Part shown: positions 7,561-15,624 of the stretch, in pieces | How the letters are laid out: each line of letters begins with the position of its first letter | Numbering within the stretch: the first letter of the stretch is position 1 | Assembly: GCA_027317045.1 (NCBI GenBank) | Contig: DAHVFI010000073.1 | Span: 1-28,076 of the forward strand | Direction of reading: 5' to 3' | Source: Gammaproteobacteria bacterium | GTDB lineage: Bacteria; Pseudomonadota; Gammaproteobacteria; Natronospirales; REEB76 | Length of the DNA stretch: 28,076 bases | Made by a program: the position numbers and the translations under genes | The notes under the pieces: generated by a model | Database searches by the model: none | Told to the model about the DNA's origin: nothing | The model's input: only the letters and a program-made list of their open reading frames with translations

Positions 7561-9026
7561 CGATTCATCACCTGGCGCAAAGCACCGATGAGATCACGCG
7601 CCATGAGACCGCGCTCGCCGGATTGCGCCGCCCGGTCTCCCGCCAGCGCGTGCAATGCAACGCCGATACGGGCTGCTTCAGGTAACGCAAAACCCTGGGC
7701 AATCAGCGCAGCGATGACGCCGGTAAGCACATCGCCCATGCCGGGCGCCGCCATCCCCGGGTTACCGTAGGTACACACCGCCGGCGTTTCATCCGCCGCC
7801 GCAACGATGCTACCGGCACCCTTGAGTACCACCACGGCATGAAATTGCTCAACCAGCTGCACCGCTGCGCGGTAACGATCTTCTTGGATTGTATCGGTGG
7901 TCTGCTTGAGCAGACGACCTGCTTCACCCGGATGGGGAGTCAACACCCACTGACCGCGTACTATTGGATGGGCGGCCAGCAGATTGAGCGCATCGGCATC
8001 CGCCACCAGCGGCAGCGGCGTATCCAACGCCCGCGCCAGCAGCATGCGGCCCCAGTCATCTTGGCCAAGACCGGGGCCAATAGCGATCACCGTGGCCTGT
8101 GTTATGAGCGGCAGCACCTCAGCAGCGGTTTCCAAACCATGCACCATGGCTTCCGGCAAACCTGCCAACAACGAGGCCACGTGTGCCGGGCGGGTAGCGA
8201 CGGTTACCAGTCCCGCGCCGCTGCGCAGAGCCGCTTCCGCAGTAAGACGCACGGCCCCGCCCATCCCGTGGTCACCGCCGATCACCAGTACATGGCCAAA
8301 CCGGCCTTTGTGCGCCGAGCGCGCACGGCGCGGCAGGCGCGTTTCCGCTTCACCGATGCAGCGCGCTGCCGGTATGATGTCCGTGTAAGCCTGTGGAAAT
8401 ATGTCCAGCGCCGCCAACACAATGTCGCCCACACAGGCAGGTCCTTCTCCGGTGACCATCCCCGCCTTCATGCCGATGAAGGTCACGGTTACGGTCGCCT
8501 GCACGGCAATCCCCATGACGGCGCCGGTATCAGAATTCAACCCTGAAGGAACATCCAGTGCCAACACCGGCTTGCCGCCGGTGTTTATAAGTCGTACGGC
8601 CTCCGCCCACTGATCCCGCAAAGAACGATCCAGGCCCGTGCCCAGTAAGGCATCCACGATCACATCCGCGTCATCCGGCAATACGCCTGAAAATCGCCGT
8701 TCCTGAACCCCCACAGCCAGATACTTTGCACGCGCCGTAGCCGCCGCACCGGATAGCTTGGCGGTATCGCCGACATTCACTACAGTCACTCGCCGCTTGG
8801 CTTCGAGTGCTTCCTTAGCCAACACATAGCCGTCGCCGGCGTTGTTACCTGCTCCGGCAAACACGACAATATGTCGTGCCGCCGGCCAATGGCTTGCGAG
8901 CGTCTGCCACGCCGCTGCACCGGCACGCCGCATGAGTTCTTCTGCAGGAATGCCCTGTGCAATGGCGTGCCGGTCCAGCTCCCGCACCTGGGCGGCCGTG
9001 TACAACGCTTGGGAAAATACCGGCAT
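7557..9026 (-). CDS. nnr: Bifunctional NAD(P)H-hydrate epimerase / ADP-dependent dehydratase
   Basis: A two-domain repair enzyme of 489 residues that reverses hydration damage to NADH and NADPH. The N-terminal YjeF_N epimerase domain (about 1-210) contains AGAGNNAGDGYVLA (57-70). The C-terminal ribokinase-like dehydratase (about 220-489) contains GGDHGMGGAVRLTAEAALRS, TPHPGEAGRLL and the anion-hole motif PGMGDVLTGVIAAL. The ATG at 9026 lies within 38 bases of the divergent queG start, so the two genes share a very short promoter region. The stop overlaps the tsaE start. Confidence 0.95.
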   Translation of the reverse strand: MPVFSQALYTAAQVRELDRHAIAQGIPAEELMRRAGAAAWQTLASHWPAARHIVVFAGAGNNAGDGYVLAKEALEAKRRVTVVNVGDTAKLSGAAATARAKYLAVGVQERRFSGVLPDDADVIVDALLGTGLDRSLRDQWAEAVRLINTGGKPVLALDVPSGLNSDTGAVMGIAVQATVTVTFIGMKAGMVTGEGPACVGDIVLAALDIFPQAYTDIIPAARCIGEAETRLPRRARSAHKGRFGHVLVIGGDHGMGGAVRLTAEAALRSGAGLVTVATRPAHVASLLAGLPEAMVHGLETAAEVLPLITQATVIAIGPGLGQDDWGRMLLARALDTPLPLVADADALNLLAAHPIVRGQWVLTPHPGEAGRLLKQTTDTIQEDRYRAAVQLVEQFHAVVVLKGAGSIVAAADETPAVCTYGNPGMAAPGMGDVLTGVIAALIAQGFALPEAARIGVALHALAGDRAAQSGERGLMARDLIGALRQVMNR

Positions 9027-9063
9027 GGCAGCATTATATACAGCACGCCAACCTCAGCAGCCC

Positions 9064-10140
9064 ATGCAGCCACAAGCCACTGATATCCGTGATTTAAACG
9101 CACTCGCCGAACGCATCCGCGGCTGGGCGCGGGCGCTGGGCTTCCAGCAAACCGGCATCAGCGGCGTGCAACTGCCGCAGGACGAACGGCACCTGCTGGA
9201 ATGGCTCAGACAGCAGCGCCACGGCGAAATGCATTACATGCAACATCATGGCACCCGCCGCAGCCGGCCGTCAGCATTGGTACCGGGCACTTTGCGGGTG
9301 ATTTCCGTGCGTATGGATTACTGGCCAGAGGACGCCGCGGACGCGCAAGCTCTACTGGAAGAAAAGCATCGTGCCTATATCGCCCGCTATGCCCTGGGCC
9401 GTGATTACCACAAAGTCCTGCGCGGCCGATTGCAGGAACTCGCTGCATCCATCGAACAGGAAGCCGGCAAGTTTGGCTACCGTGCCTTCACCGACAGTGC
9501 GCCGGTGCTGGAAAAGGCGCTGGCGCGCAATGCCGGCCTGGGCTGGATCGGCAAGCACACCAATCTGATCAACAAGGATGCCGGTTCCTGGTTTTTCCTG
9601 GGTGAGTTGTTCACCGACCTGCCCTTGCCGGTAGACGCGCCCGCCGACAATCATTGCGGCAGCTGCCATGCCTGCATGGATGTCTGCCCGACCCAGGCCA
9701 TCGTCGCACCCTATCAGCTCGACGCGCGCCGCTGCATCGCCTACCTGACCATCGAGCACCAGGGCGCCATCCCGGTGGAATTCCGCAAGGCCATCGGCAA
9801 CCGCGTATTCGGTTGCGACGATTGCCAGCTTTTCTGTCCCTGGAACAAATTCGCCAAACCCACGGATGAAAAGGATTTCAAGCCACGCCATGGTCTGGAC
9901 GATGCAGCGCTGCTGGAACTGTTCAACTGGACTGAGGAGGAATTCCTGGAGCGCACCAAAGGCAGTGCGCTACGGCGCGTGGGTTACGAATGCTGGTTGA
10001 GGAATATCGCCGTGGCACTGGGCAACGCGCCCACATCATCAGAAACTGTTGCATCGCTACAAATGCGTGCAGACCATCCTTCAGAGCTAGTGCGTGAACA
10101 TGTGATCTGGGCGTTAAATCAACATAAAAATATTGACTAG
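9064..10140 (+). CDS. queG: QueG, epoxyqueuosine reductase
   Basis: This cobalamin-dependent iron-sulfur enzyme reduces epoxyqueuosine to queuosine in tRNA. The first cluster motif is C198-GS-C201-HA-C204-MDV-C208-P; the second is C251-DD-C254-QLF-C258-PW. The segment FTDSAPVLEKALARNAGLGWIGKH is the conserved substrate/cofactor region. I chose the ATG at 9064 (358 residues), because MQPQATDIRDLNALAERIRGW lines up with the E. coli N-terminus. An in-frame ATG at 9025 would add 13 residues and overlap the nnr start. No clear ribosome site precedes either. The orientation divergent from nnr is the E. coli arrangement. Downstream lies the left boundary of the accessory segment. Confidence 0.94.
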   Translation: MQPQATDIRDLNALAERIRGWARALGFQQTGISGVQLPQDERHLLEWLRQQRHGEMHYMQHHGTRRSRPSALVPGTLRVISVRMDYWPEDAADAQALLEEKHRAYIARYALGRDYHKVLRGRLQELAASIEQEAGKFGYRAFTDSAPVLEKALARNAGLGWIGKHTNLINKDAGSWFFLGELFTDLPLPVDAPADNHCGSCHACMDVCPTQAIVAPYQLDARRCIAYLTIEHQGAIPVEFRKAIGNRVFGCDDCQLFCPWNKFAKPTDEKDFKPRHGLDDAALLELFNWTEEEFLERTKGSALRRVGYECWLRNIAVALGNAPTSSETVASLQMRADHPSELVREHVIWALNQHKNID

Positions 10141-10261
10141 ATAATCAAGCTTCAACACAACGGACTCATAACAACATACGTCAGATAGCCATCGAACCGC
10201 AATAACAATCTCAGATGCCGATGGCATTACTATCATGCACCACAAGCAATTTATCTATTTT

Positions 10262-10303
10262 TTAATTCCTTCCATGACAATCCCGGAATCGCAGACCGCC
10301 GCC
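10262..10303 (-). pseudogene. Orphan 3' end of a SEC-C-motif gene (remnant)
   Basis: Read on the minus strand, 10303-10262 encodes GGLRFRDCHGRN followed by a TAA stop. This matches the last residues of the oxygenase/SEC-C protein ending at 16946 (GSGLRFRDCHGRKV, TGA). Upstream of this fragment (10304 onward) the match ends abruptly, so it is only a gene tail. The simplest reading is that this was the original 3' end of the oxygenase gene, displaced when the 6.7-kb segment inserted and supplied a replacement end. A remnant of a different SEC-C gene is the alternative, less likely because the nucleotide match includes third codon positions. Confidence 0.65.
10271..10303. repeat. Left direct repeat (putative attachment site)
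   Basis: This 33-base sequence matches 16958-16990 in the same orientation with two mismatches. The core 10275-10299 is a perfect 25-base match to 16962-16986 (it begins TGACAATCCC and ends CAGACCGC). It lies inside the coding remnant described at 10262-10303. Confidence 0.75.
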
Positions 10304-10364
10304 GGCAACGCTGGACGCCAGTGGTGTGGAAACAATCACGCACACCGGAAGCTTTCTGAATGAA

Positions 10365-11234
10365 TCAGAACAGAAATCCCGCTCCCACGCCAAAATAGTG
10401 TGACCAGCCGCTCAAGTTGCCCGAGATCCGTTGACCGATCTCCGCATCCACCTCAAAGCGGGGGGTGATGAGATATTGGACGCCCCCGTCGGCGTCGTAC
10501 CCCGCACCCTGGCCCGGACCCGTGTGATTCTGTCCATAGGCCTCCAGATAAAACTGGAGGTTCTCGGTGGTTTCCCAGGTGAGCACCAGGTCCGGATTCA
10601 CGCTCCAGTAGTACGCGCCCCCTTGCAGGTTGGCGGGCTGGGCCAAGTGCGTCACCCCGAGCATCAGGGTCAAGGCGACCGAGGAAGTGAGGCTGTAGCC
10701 GACGATGCCATTGACCGCATAACCCGTGGCGGCCGAACCATAGGTGGGGCTGCCGGAGGGGAGCGTAAAGAGGGTCTCGCCCGCCCAGATCCAGCGGGCG
10801 TTGTAGCCGAATTCGTGCTTGATCCCCACGACCGAAGCACTTCCCCCCGCAATGGTCTGACTGCCTCCGCCGGGCATGGGCGTGATCTGACGAATGATGT
10901 TGGGAGGGAGAAAGACGAATTCATTCTGGTCAGGCAGGCCGAACCGCAGTTCCCCTTGCGGATATCCCAATGCATGTCCGCTCTGGCCAAAGAGCGTGTA
11001 CCGGGCCCATCCGGTCCCCAGGACCGCATCACCGGGTTTCACCACGCAGGCACTGTCCCCCACGGTGGGGCGATCCAGCAGGGCAAGGAGCGAATCGGGA
11101 CCCACGCACGGATCGGATACATCTGAGCGCGAGCCCTTGGCCCAGACGGGGTCCATCATGCCCATACCCAGGACCAGAAACAGCAGAGGCCATAACGCTG
11201 GCCGATTACCGGGACCACCGCTGTTCAACGGCAT
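10365..11234 (-). CDS. Outer-membrane beta-barrel protein, phenol-degradation MetA-like family
   Basis: From the ATG at 11234 the protein has 289 residues, with a likely signal peptide (hydrophobic LWPLLFLVLGMGMM, then DPVWA before KGS). The remainder has alternating hydrophobic residues, aromatic girdles and a terminal Phe (GVGAGFLF), typical of outer-membrane barrels. The last strands (GGVQYLITPRFEVDAEIGQRI...) resemble the putative transporter family PF13557. A longer frame begins at a GTG at 11282. It lies last in a minus-strand run chrA - cytochrome b - this gene. Substrate unknown; no metal ligands are obvious. The family assignment is by eye and moderate. Confidence 0.65.
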   Translation of the reverse strand: MPLNSGGPGNRPALWPLLFLVLGMGMMDPVWAKGSRSDVSDPCVGPDSLLALLDRPTVGDSACVVKPGDAVLGTGWARYTLFGQSGHALGYPQGELRFGLPDQNEFVFLPPNIIRQITPMPGGGSQTIAGGSASVVGIKHEFGYNARWIWAGETLFTLPSGSPTYGSAATGYAVNGIVGYSLTSSVALTLMLGVTHLAQPANLQGGAYYWSVNPDLVLTWETTENLQFYLEAYGQNHTGPGQGAGYDADGGVQYLITPRFEVDAEIGQRISGNLSGWSHYFGVGAGFLF

Positions 11235-11301
11235 GGGTTTGTCGTCCGGTGTGTGAACGGCAACCGGCAACAGATGCGGCACAAAGGCAGCAAGGATTTT
11301 T

Positions 11302-12738
11302 TCATTTGAACGTCACTCTGTTTGGGACCGGCTTGGGCTCATTCAGCACGGGAAAAGCCGCCGGTAATAATAGAAAAATGATGCAGTAGGTTCCCGGTAT
11401 GAGCCAGCTCACCAGCTTGAGAGTGGCTTCACTCGAAGTCCACGTGAGTTTATCCAGGAGACTAATGATACCCATGATTACGCTGAAGGCAATTACAAAA
11501 TATTGTCGCGAACGCGGCTGGGTATAGATCCGGGACAGCACGAAGAACAGAAAGTACAATTCCGCGACACGCTGGCCGATCTCCGCCCAAAACGGACTGG
11601 CCGGTTGCATGCCAATGTAACCCAAAGCAATGAAGCTCAGGCCGAAGACTATCACCAGACCGCAGTAGGCGAGGCCACGATAACGCAACGATTTAACGGG
11701 GTTACGATCTATCCAGGGCAACAAAAACGGCAAGAGGGTGGACAGCGCTAACGAGGTCACTCCCAAGCTTTTGTTTGGGATGGAGCGCAGGATGGCGAAG
11801 AACGGCCCGAAGTACCACAGTGGTCGGATATCTGACGGCGTATGCATCCCATTTGCCGGCACGGAGTTTGCCGGCTCCAGGAACAAACCGTGCAGACCGG
11901 GCGAGAAAAAGATGATGGCCGCAAAGATCGCCAGAAACACGCTTACCCCGACGATGTCCTTGATGGTGTAGTACGGATGGAACGGGATGCCATCCAGCGG
12001 AATGCCATCCGGTCCCTTGTGTTCCTTGATCTCGATGCCATCCGGATTGTTGGAGCCCACTTCATGCAGCGCAATCAGGTGGAACAGCACCAGTCCGATC
12101 AGCATCAGCGGCACCACCACGATATGCAGCGCGAAGAAACGGTTCAAGGTAGTGCCGGAAACTGCAAAGTCGCCGCGGAGCCACTGCTCCAATCCGTGAC
12201 CGATGCCGGGAATGACGCCAAACAGCGAAATGATCACTTGCGCCCCCCAGTAGGACATCTGCCCCCAGGGCAACAGGTAGCCGGTGAAGGCTTCGGCCAT
12301 CAGCGCCACATAGATCAACATGCCGAATATCCACAAAAGTTCGCGCGGCTTCTTGTAGGAGCCGTACATCAAACTGCGGAACATGTGCAGGTACACCACC
12401 ACGAAGAACAGGGAGGCACCAACCACATGCATATAGCGGATCAACCAACCCCATTTCACATCGCGCATGATGTACTGCACCGAAGCAAATGCCTCCGTGG
12501 CTGAGGGTTGGTAGTTCATGGTAAGAAAAATGCCCGTGACCACCTGATTGACCAGGAGCAGCAACGCGAGGGAGCCGAAGAAATACCAGAAGTTGAAGTT
12601 CTTGGGAGCATAGTACCGGGCCACCTGCTCGTTCCAGAGCTTGCTCATGGGGAAGCGCGCGTCAATCCAGCCGCGCAGCGTGTGCAGCCACCCGCCCGCG
12701 ATGTCGTGAAAATCACGTTTTTGCGTTTTATTGTGCAT
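11302..12738 (-). CDS. Cytochrome b of bc1 type, orphan (no Rieske or cytochrome c1 nearby)
   Basis: A 478-residue membrane protein with the bc1 cytochrome b fold. Heme ligand pairs are H104/H118 and H205/H220; the spacing of 15 in helix D and the HEVGSNNPDG segment are typical of beta/gammaproteobacteria. The Qo motif is PLWY (306-309), without the glutamate of PEWY; related bacteria have other residues at that position. After the usual last helices it has roughly 50 extra residues with hydrophobic stretches (about 407-460) before the conserved KPVP-RVT tail, making it longer than the usual 400-430. Rieske (petA) and cytochrome c1 (petC) genes, normally adjacent, are absent. It lies 50 bases after chrA and 67 bases before the barrel protein start, suggesting one transcript. 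Its electron partners are unknown. Confidence 0.9.
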   Translation of the reverse strand: MHNKTQKRDFHDIAGGWLHTLRGWIDARFPMSKLWNEQVARYYAPKNFNFWYFFGSLALLLLVNQVVTGIFLTMNYQPSATEAFASVQYIMRDVKWGWLIRYMHVVGASLFFVVVYLHMFRSLMYGSYKKPRELLWIFGMLIYVALMAEAFTGYLLPWGQMSYWGAQVIISLFGVIPGIGHGLEQWLRGDFAVSGTTLNRFFALHIVVVPLMLIGLVLFHLIALHEVGSNNPDGIEIKEHKGPDGIPLDGIPFHPYYTIKDIVGVSVFLAIFAAIIFFSPGLHGLFLEPANSVPANGMHTPSDIRPLWYFGPFFAILRSIPNKSLGVTSLALSTLLPFLLPWIDRNPVKSLRYRGLAYCGLVIVFGLSFIALGYIGMQPASPFWAEIGQRVAELYFLFFVLSRIYTQPRSRQYFVIAFSVIMGIISLLDKLTWTSSEATLKLVSWLIPGTYCIIFLLLPAAFPVLNEPKPVPNRVTFK

Positions 12739-12788
12739 CGCCTTGCCCTTTACAGGTCTTCATCCGCGACCATTCCAATCGTTCAGAC

Positions 12789-13985
12789 TCATACCGGGTG
12801 CAGCCAGTAATATCCGGCCAATCCCAGTAGGGCTCCCACGGATACGATGCTGACTTCAGGCAGCTTGGGCCATTTGAGAATTACCGCCATGCTGGTCATG
12901 GCAATAACACCTGTCAGTACATCTCCGATGGCGGCGATGGCGATCAAGATGCCGGTACCGAACAGGGCGCCCACCACGGCGGAAATAATCCCCTGCAGAA
13001 ATCCCTGCAGATAGCGGTTGGCGCGGTAGCGCTTCAGCAGCGGTGCGGCCACAATCGTCAACAGCACCGAGGGGGCGAACATCCCCACCGTCGCGGCCAA
13101 GCCGCCTTGGAAACCGTTGAGCACATAGCCGACAAACGTCGCGGTGATTACCACGGGACCGGGGGTGATCATGCCGATGGCCACCGCATCAATGAATTGA
13201 CGGTCTGTCAGCCAATGGTACTGATCCACGACATAGACCTTGAGAAATGGGGCGATGACCAGGCCGCTGCCGAACACCAGAAATCCGGTCTTGAAGAAAA
13301 ACACGAATAATTTGCCGGTGGTACCGCTCAGCCAGACACCCGGCAGGGCCAGCCAACCCACATGGGCTGATGACGCAGCTGTGGACGCTGTCCCTTGGGG
13401 CGGAGGGCGGGGACCGGCGAATACCAGACAGCCCAGTAGGCCCGCAATCAGGAACAGACTGATGAGCTCCTGTTTGAAGGCGAGAGTGATGACCGCCGCG
13501 GCCACGGCGAACAGCCAGGCGAGCCGCCGGGTCTTGAGGGTTTTGCGGCCCAGTTGCCAGCAGGCCTTCAAGATGAGCGCGACAATGACGGGCGCCACCC
13601 CGTAAAAGATCGCCTTGACCTCCCAGGCACCGGCGAAACGCATATAGAGAGCGGCGGCAGCCGTCACGATGAGGAAAGGCGCGAGAGCAAACCCTGCGGC
13701 AACCGCCAGCGCCCCGCGGATCCTAAAGCGGACGTAGCCGCAGTAAACCCCGAGCTGGTAAGCCAGGGGTCCGGGACAGGCGGTCGCGAGCGCCAGACCG
13801 TCTTCATATTCGGTCTCCGTGAGCCAGCCGCGCTCCTCCACCAGATCCCCCCGCATGTGCTGGGCCAAGACCACGGGACCACCAAATCCTAACGCCCCCA
13901 ACCGCAGGAAATAGCGAGACATTTGCCACAGGGTTACCCGGCCCTGGAGTCCGCGTCGAGGCTGGGATTCAGTGCGGATAGGCAT
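12789..13985 (-). CDS. chrA: ChrA, chromate transporter (two-domain)
   Basis: An inner-membrane protein of 398 residues from the ATG at 13985, with two homologous CHR domains in tandem. Domain 1 contains LGALGFGGPVVLAQHM and ATACPGPLAYQLG; domain 2 contains FGSGLVIAPFL and MITPGPVVITATFVGY. A Pro/Ala/Thr-rich linker separates them. ChrA proteins export chromate, or exchange it with sulfate, across the inner membrane. A TTG at 14021 would add 12 residues, but the ATG is preferred because the extension lies in the shared promoter region. It heads the chrA - cytochrome b - barrel run and is divergent from chrB, a recurrent chromate resistance pairing. Confidence 0.92.
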   Translation of the reverse strand: MPIRTESQPRRGLQGRVTLWQMSRYFLRLGALGFGGPVVLAQHMRGDLVEERGWLTETEYEDGLALATACPGPLAYQLGVYCGYVRFRIRGALAVAAGFALAPFLIVTAAAALYMRFAGAWEVKAIFYGVAPVIVALILKACWQLGRKTLKTRRLAWLFAVAAAVITLAFKQELISLFLIAGLLGCLVFAGPRPPPQGTASTAASSAHVGWLALPGVWLSGTTGKLFVFFFKTGFLVFGSGLVIAPFLKVYVVDQYHWLTDRQFIDAVAIGMITPGPVVITATFVGYVLNGFQGGLAATVGMFAPSVLLTIVAAPLLKRYRANRYLQGFLQGIISAVVGALFGTGILIAIAAIGDVLTGVIAMTSMAVILKWPKLPEVSIVSVGALLGLAGYYWLHPV

Positions 13986-14012
13986 GCGTGTTTGCCCAGA
14001 GATTCCAAGGAA

Positions 14013-14061
14013 TTGAATCAATCATTACATATATGTATCATCAGTTACATGAATGATGCAA
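14013..14061. promoter_or_regulatory. Divergent chrA/chrB promoter region with palindromic operator
   Basis: A perfect 12-bp palindrome TACATATATGTA (14026-14037) sits between the divergent starts. On the plus strand, TTGAAT (14013-14018), a 17-base spacer and TATCAT (14036-14041) make a plausible sigma-70 promoter whose start point would be near the chrB ATG (14049), implying a leaderless mRNA. On the minus strand, TTGCAT (complement of 14056-14061), an 18-base spacer and TACATA (complement of 14032-14037) could drive chrA. The palindrome overlaps both -10 boxes, a typical position for a repressor. ChrB, a known transcriptional regulator in other chromate operons, is the likely binder. Confidence 0.5.
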
Positions 14062-15023
14062 GCGCTTGGCTGACCCTGATTACCAGCCTGCCCGGCCAAA
14101 ATACGGCGGCCCGCGTACGGGTCTGGCGCGCACTCAAGACTTCCGGCGCTGCAGCGTTGCGCGATGGGGTATACCTTCTGCCCCGGACTCTGCAGAACGA
14201 GACCGTTTTCCGAGAGCAGGCACAGGAGATCAAGGCTGCAGGAGGGGCCGCTCACATCGCTGAATATCATCCCATCGAGGGGGAAGAACCTGGCGAAGAT
14301 CTGACGCGTCTTTTTGACCGCACCGCGGAATACGCCGACCTTCTCCATCGGCTGGACGCCTTCAAGCGCGAATTGGTCTCGGCATCGGAAGTTGAGGCGC
14401 GCCGCGCCATCGCCGTGCTGCGCCGCGAGTTTGCTGCGGCGATGGGGACAGATTTTTTCCCGGGTCCTTCCCGGACCCAAGTCGAGCAGGCCTTGGCGGA
14501 CGCCGAGGCCGCTCTCAATGCGCGTTTCTCACCGGACGAACCGCATGCCGCAGCGGGAGCGCTGCGCCGGCACGCGCCAACGGATTATCAGGGCAAGACT
14601 TGGGCGACGAGGGCGCATCTCTGGATTGATCGCGTCGCTTCCGCCTGGCTGATCCGCCGTTTTATTGATCTGCAGAGCCGTTTCCTCTGGCTCAAAGACG
14701 CCAGCCGATGTCCAAAAAATGTCATCGGGTTCGATTTCGATGGGGCCGAATTCAGCCACGTGGGTACGCGTGTCACCTTCGAGGTCCTGGCGTTCAGCTT
14801 CGGGCTGGAAAACGATCCGGGCATCACGCGGCTCGGTGCCATGGTGCATTACCTGGATGTGGGGGGCGTCCCCGTCCCCGAGGCCGCGGGCTTCGCGGCC
14901 GTCATGGCCGGGGCGCGCACTCAAGCCGTGGATGATGATGAGCTGCTGACGGAAATCAGCCAGACCTTGGATTACCTGTATGCCGCCTATTCAGAAGGAG
15001 GACATGCCACTTCAAAAACCTGA
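14049..15023 (+). CDS. chrB: ChrB, chromate resistance regulator/sensor protein
   Basis: The 324-residue product has a ChrB N-terminal domain (AWLTLITSLPGQNTAARVRVWRAL, GAAALRDGVYLLP) and a C-terminal ChrB_C domain (TWATRAHLWIDRVASAWLIRRFID, through GIGHG-equivalent late segments). ChrB proteins are chromate-responsive regulators of chrA transcription. The ATG at 14049 is the only in-frame Met near the domain start; no ribosome site precedes it and a -10 box ends 8 bases before, so the mRNA may be leaderless. The reading frame is open upstream to 13923, but that part overlaps chrA and is not expected to be translated. Two more genes follow on the same strand: cupredoxin (69 bases on) and propeller. 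Confidence 0.9.
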   Translation: MNDASAWLTLITSLPGQNTAARVRVWRALKTSGAAALRDGVYLLPRTLQNETVFREQAQEIKAAGGAAHIAEYHPIEGEEPGEDLTRLFDRTAEYADLLHRLDAFKRELVSASEVEARRAIAVLRREFAAAMGTDFFPGPSRTQVEQALADAEAALNARFSPDEPHAAAGALRRHAPTDYQGKTWATRAHLWIDRVASAWLIRRFIDLQSRFLWLKDASRCPKNVIGFDFDGAEFSHVGTRVTFEVLAFSFGLENDPGITRLGAMVHYLDVGGVPVPEAAGFAAVMAGARTQAVDDDELLTEISQTLDYLYAAYSEGGHATSKT

Positions 15024-15091
15024 CCGGATTCCACTTTGGAAACTGTCAATCATCCCGTAAAACAAGCACGCACTCCGTAGGAGGTATGACT

Positions 15092-15601
15092 ATGTCGCGT
15101 CAATCTGACAGATTATTGGTATTTACTGAACGGCAAAAGCACCCAACACGCAAATATGGGTATGTTGCCGCCGCGATGACACTGGCCGCAACAGTCTTGT
15201 TAGGTCTAACCGCGATGTCTGCCCAGGCGGCAGGACCCAGGACCGCGATGCCAAAGCCACAGGCCCATGTCCATATATATACGGTTCGCTGGGTCTCGAG
15301 AGAGAGCGGTCCCGCCAAGGCCTACAAAAAATTCGGGGAATCCTACGGATTTGAGCCCAGTACCATCGTCGTTACCCAGGGAGAAGAAGTCACCCTGACC
15401 TTCCGCAATCTGGAAGGCGGACCCGATGATTTGCATACCTTCACGCTGCCGGCTTATAACATTGATCGTTCGATTCCACCTCTGCAGACCGTGAATGTGA
15501 GCTTCAAGGCTGACAAAGCCGGGGTCTTTCCTTTCCACTGTGATAATCACAAACCCTGGATGTCGGGTGAGCTGGTTGTGTTGGCGGCGCGAACCAATTG
15601 A
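15092..15601 (+). CDS. Periplasmic cupredoxin-domain protein (type 1 copper site)
   Basis: A 169-residue exported protein. A signal peptide with a long charged N-region and hydrophobic core (YVAAAMTLAATVLLGLTAM, cleavage near AQA-AG) is followed by a cupredoxin fold. The ligand set of a type 1 copper centre is complete: H115 in DDLHTFTLP, then C150, H153 and M157 in FHCDNHKPWM. It probably carries single electrons in the periplasm, or binds copper. Two ATGs compete: 15086 is 1 base from the GGAGG (15080-15084), while 15092 is 7 bases away, so 15092 is chosen. Its stop overlaps a TTG in the next frame; the propeller gene follows at once, suggesting co-expression. Partner unknown; the nearby cytochrome b is a candidate by context only. 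Confidence 0.82.
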   Translation: MSRQSDRLLVFTERQKHPTRKYGYVAAAMTLAATVLLGLTAMSAQAAGPRTAMPKPQAHVHIYTVRWVSRESGPAKAYKKFGESYGFEPSTIVVTQGEEVTLTFRNLEGGPDDLHTFTLPAYNIDRSIPPLQTVNVSFKADKAGVFPFHCDNHKPWMSGELVVLAARTN

Positions 15602-15624
15602 TCCAGCCAGCTGGTGGGTGGGTT

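Noticed and set aside
10354..10370. TTCTGA/TCAGAA inverted repeat at the end of the barrel gene, considered as a terminator
   Set aside because: The stem is only 6 bp and AT-rich, it overlaps the stop codon, and no U-tract follows on the minus strand.
13923..14048. N-terminal extension of chrB by 42 codons
   Set aside because: It overlaps the chrA start and the shared promoter; the conserved ChrB domain begins right at the ATG at 14049.
15086..15091. Upstream ATG for the cupredoxin gene
   Set aside because: It is 1 base from the ribosome site, too close; the next ATG at 15092 has proper spacing.
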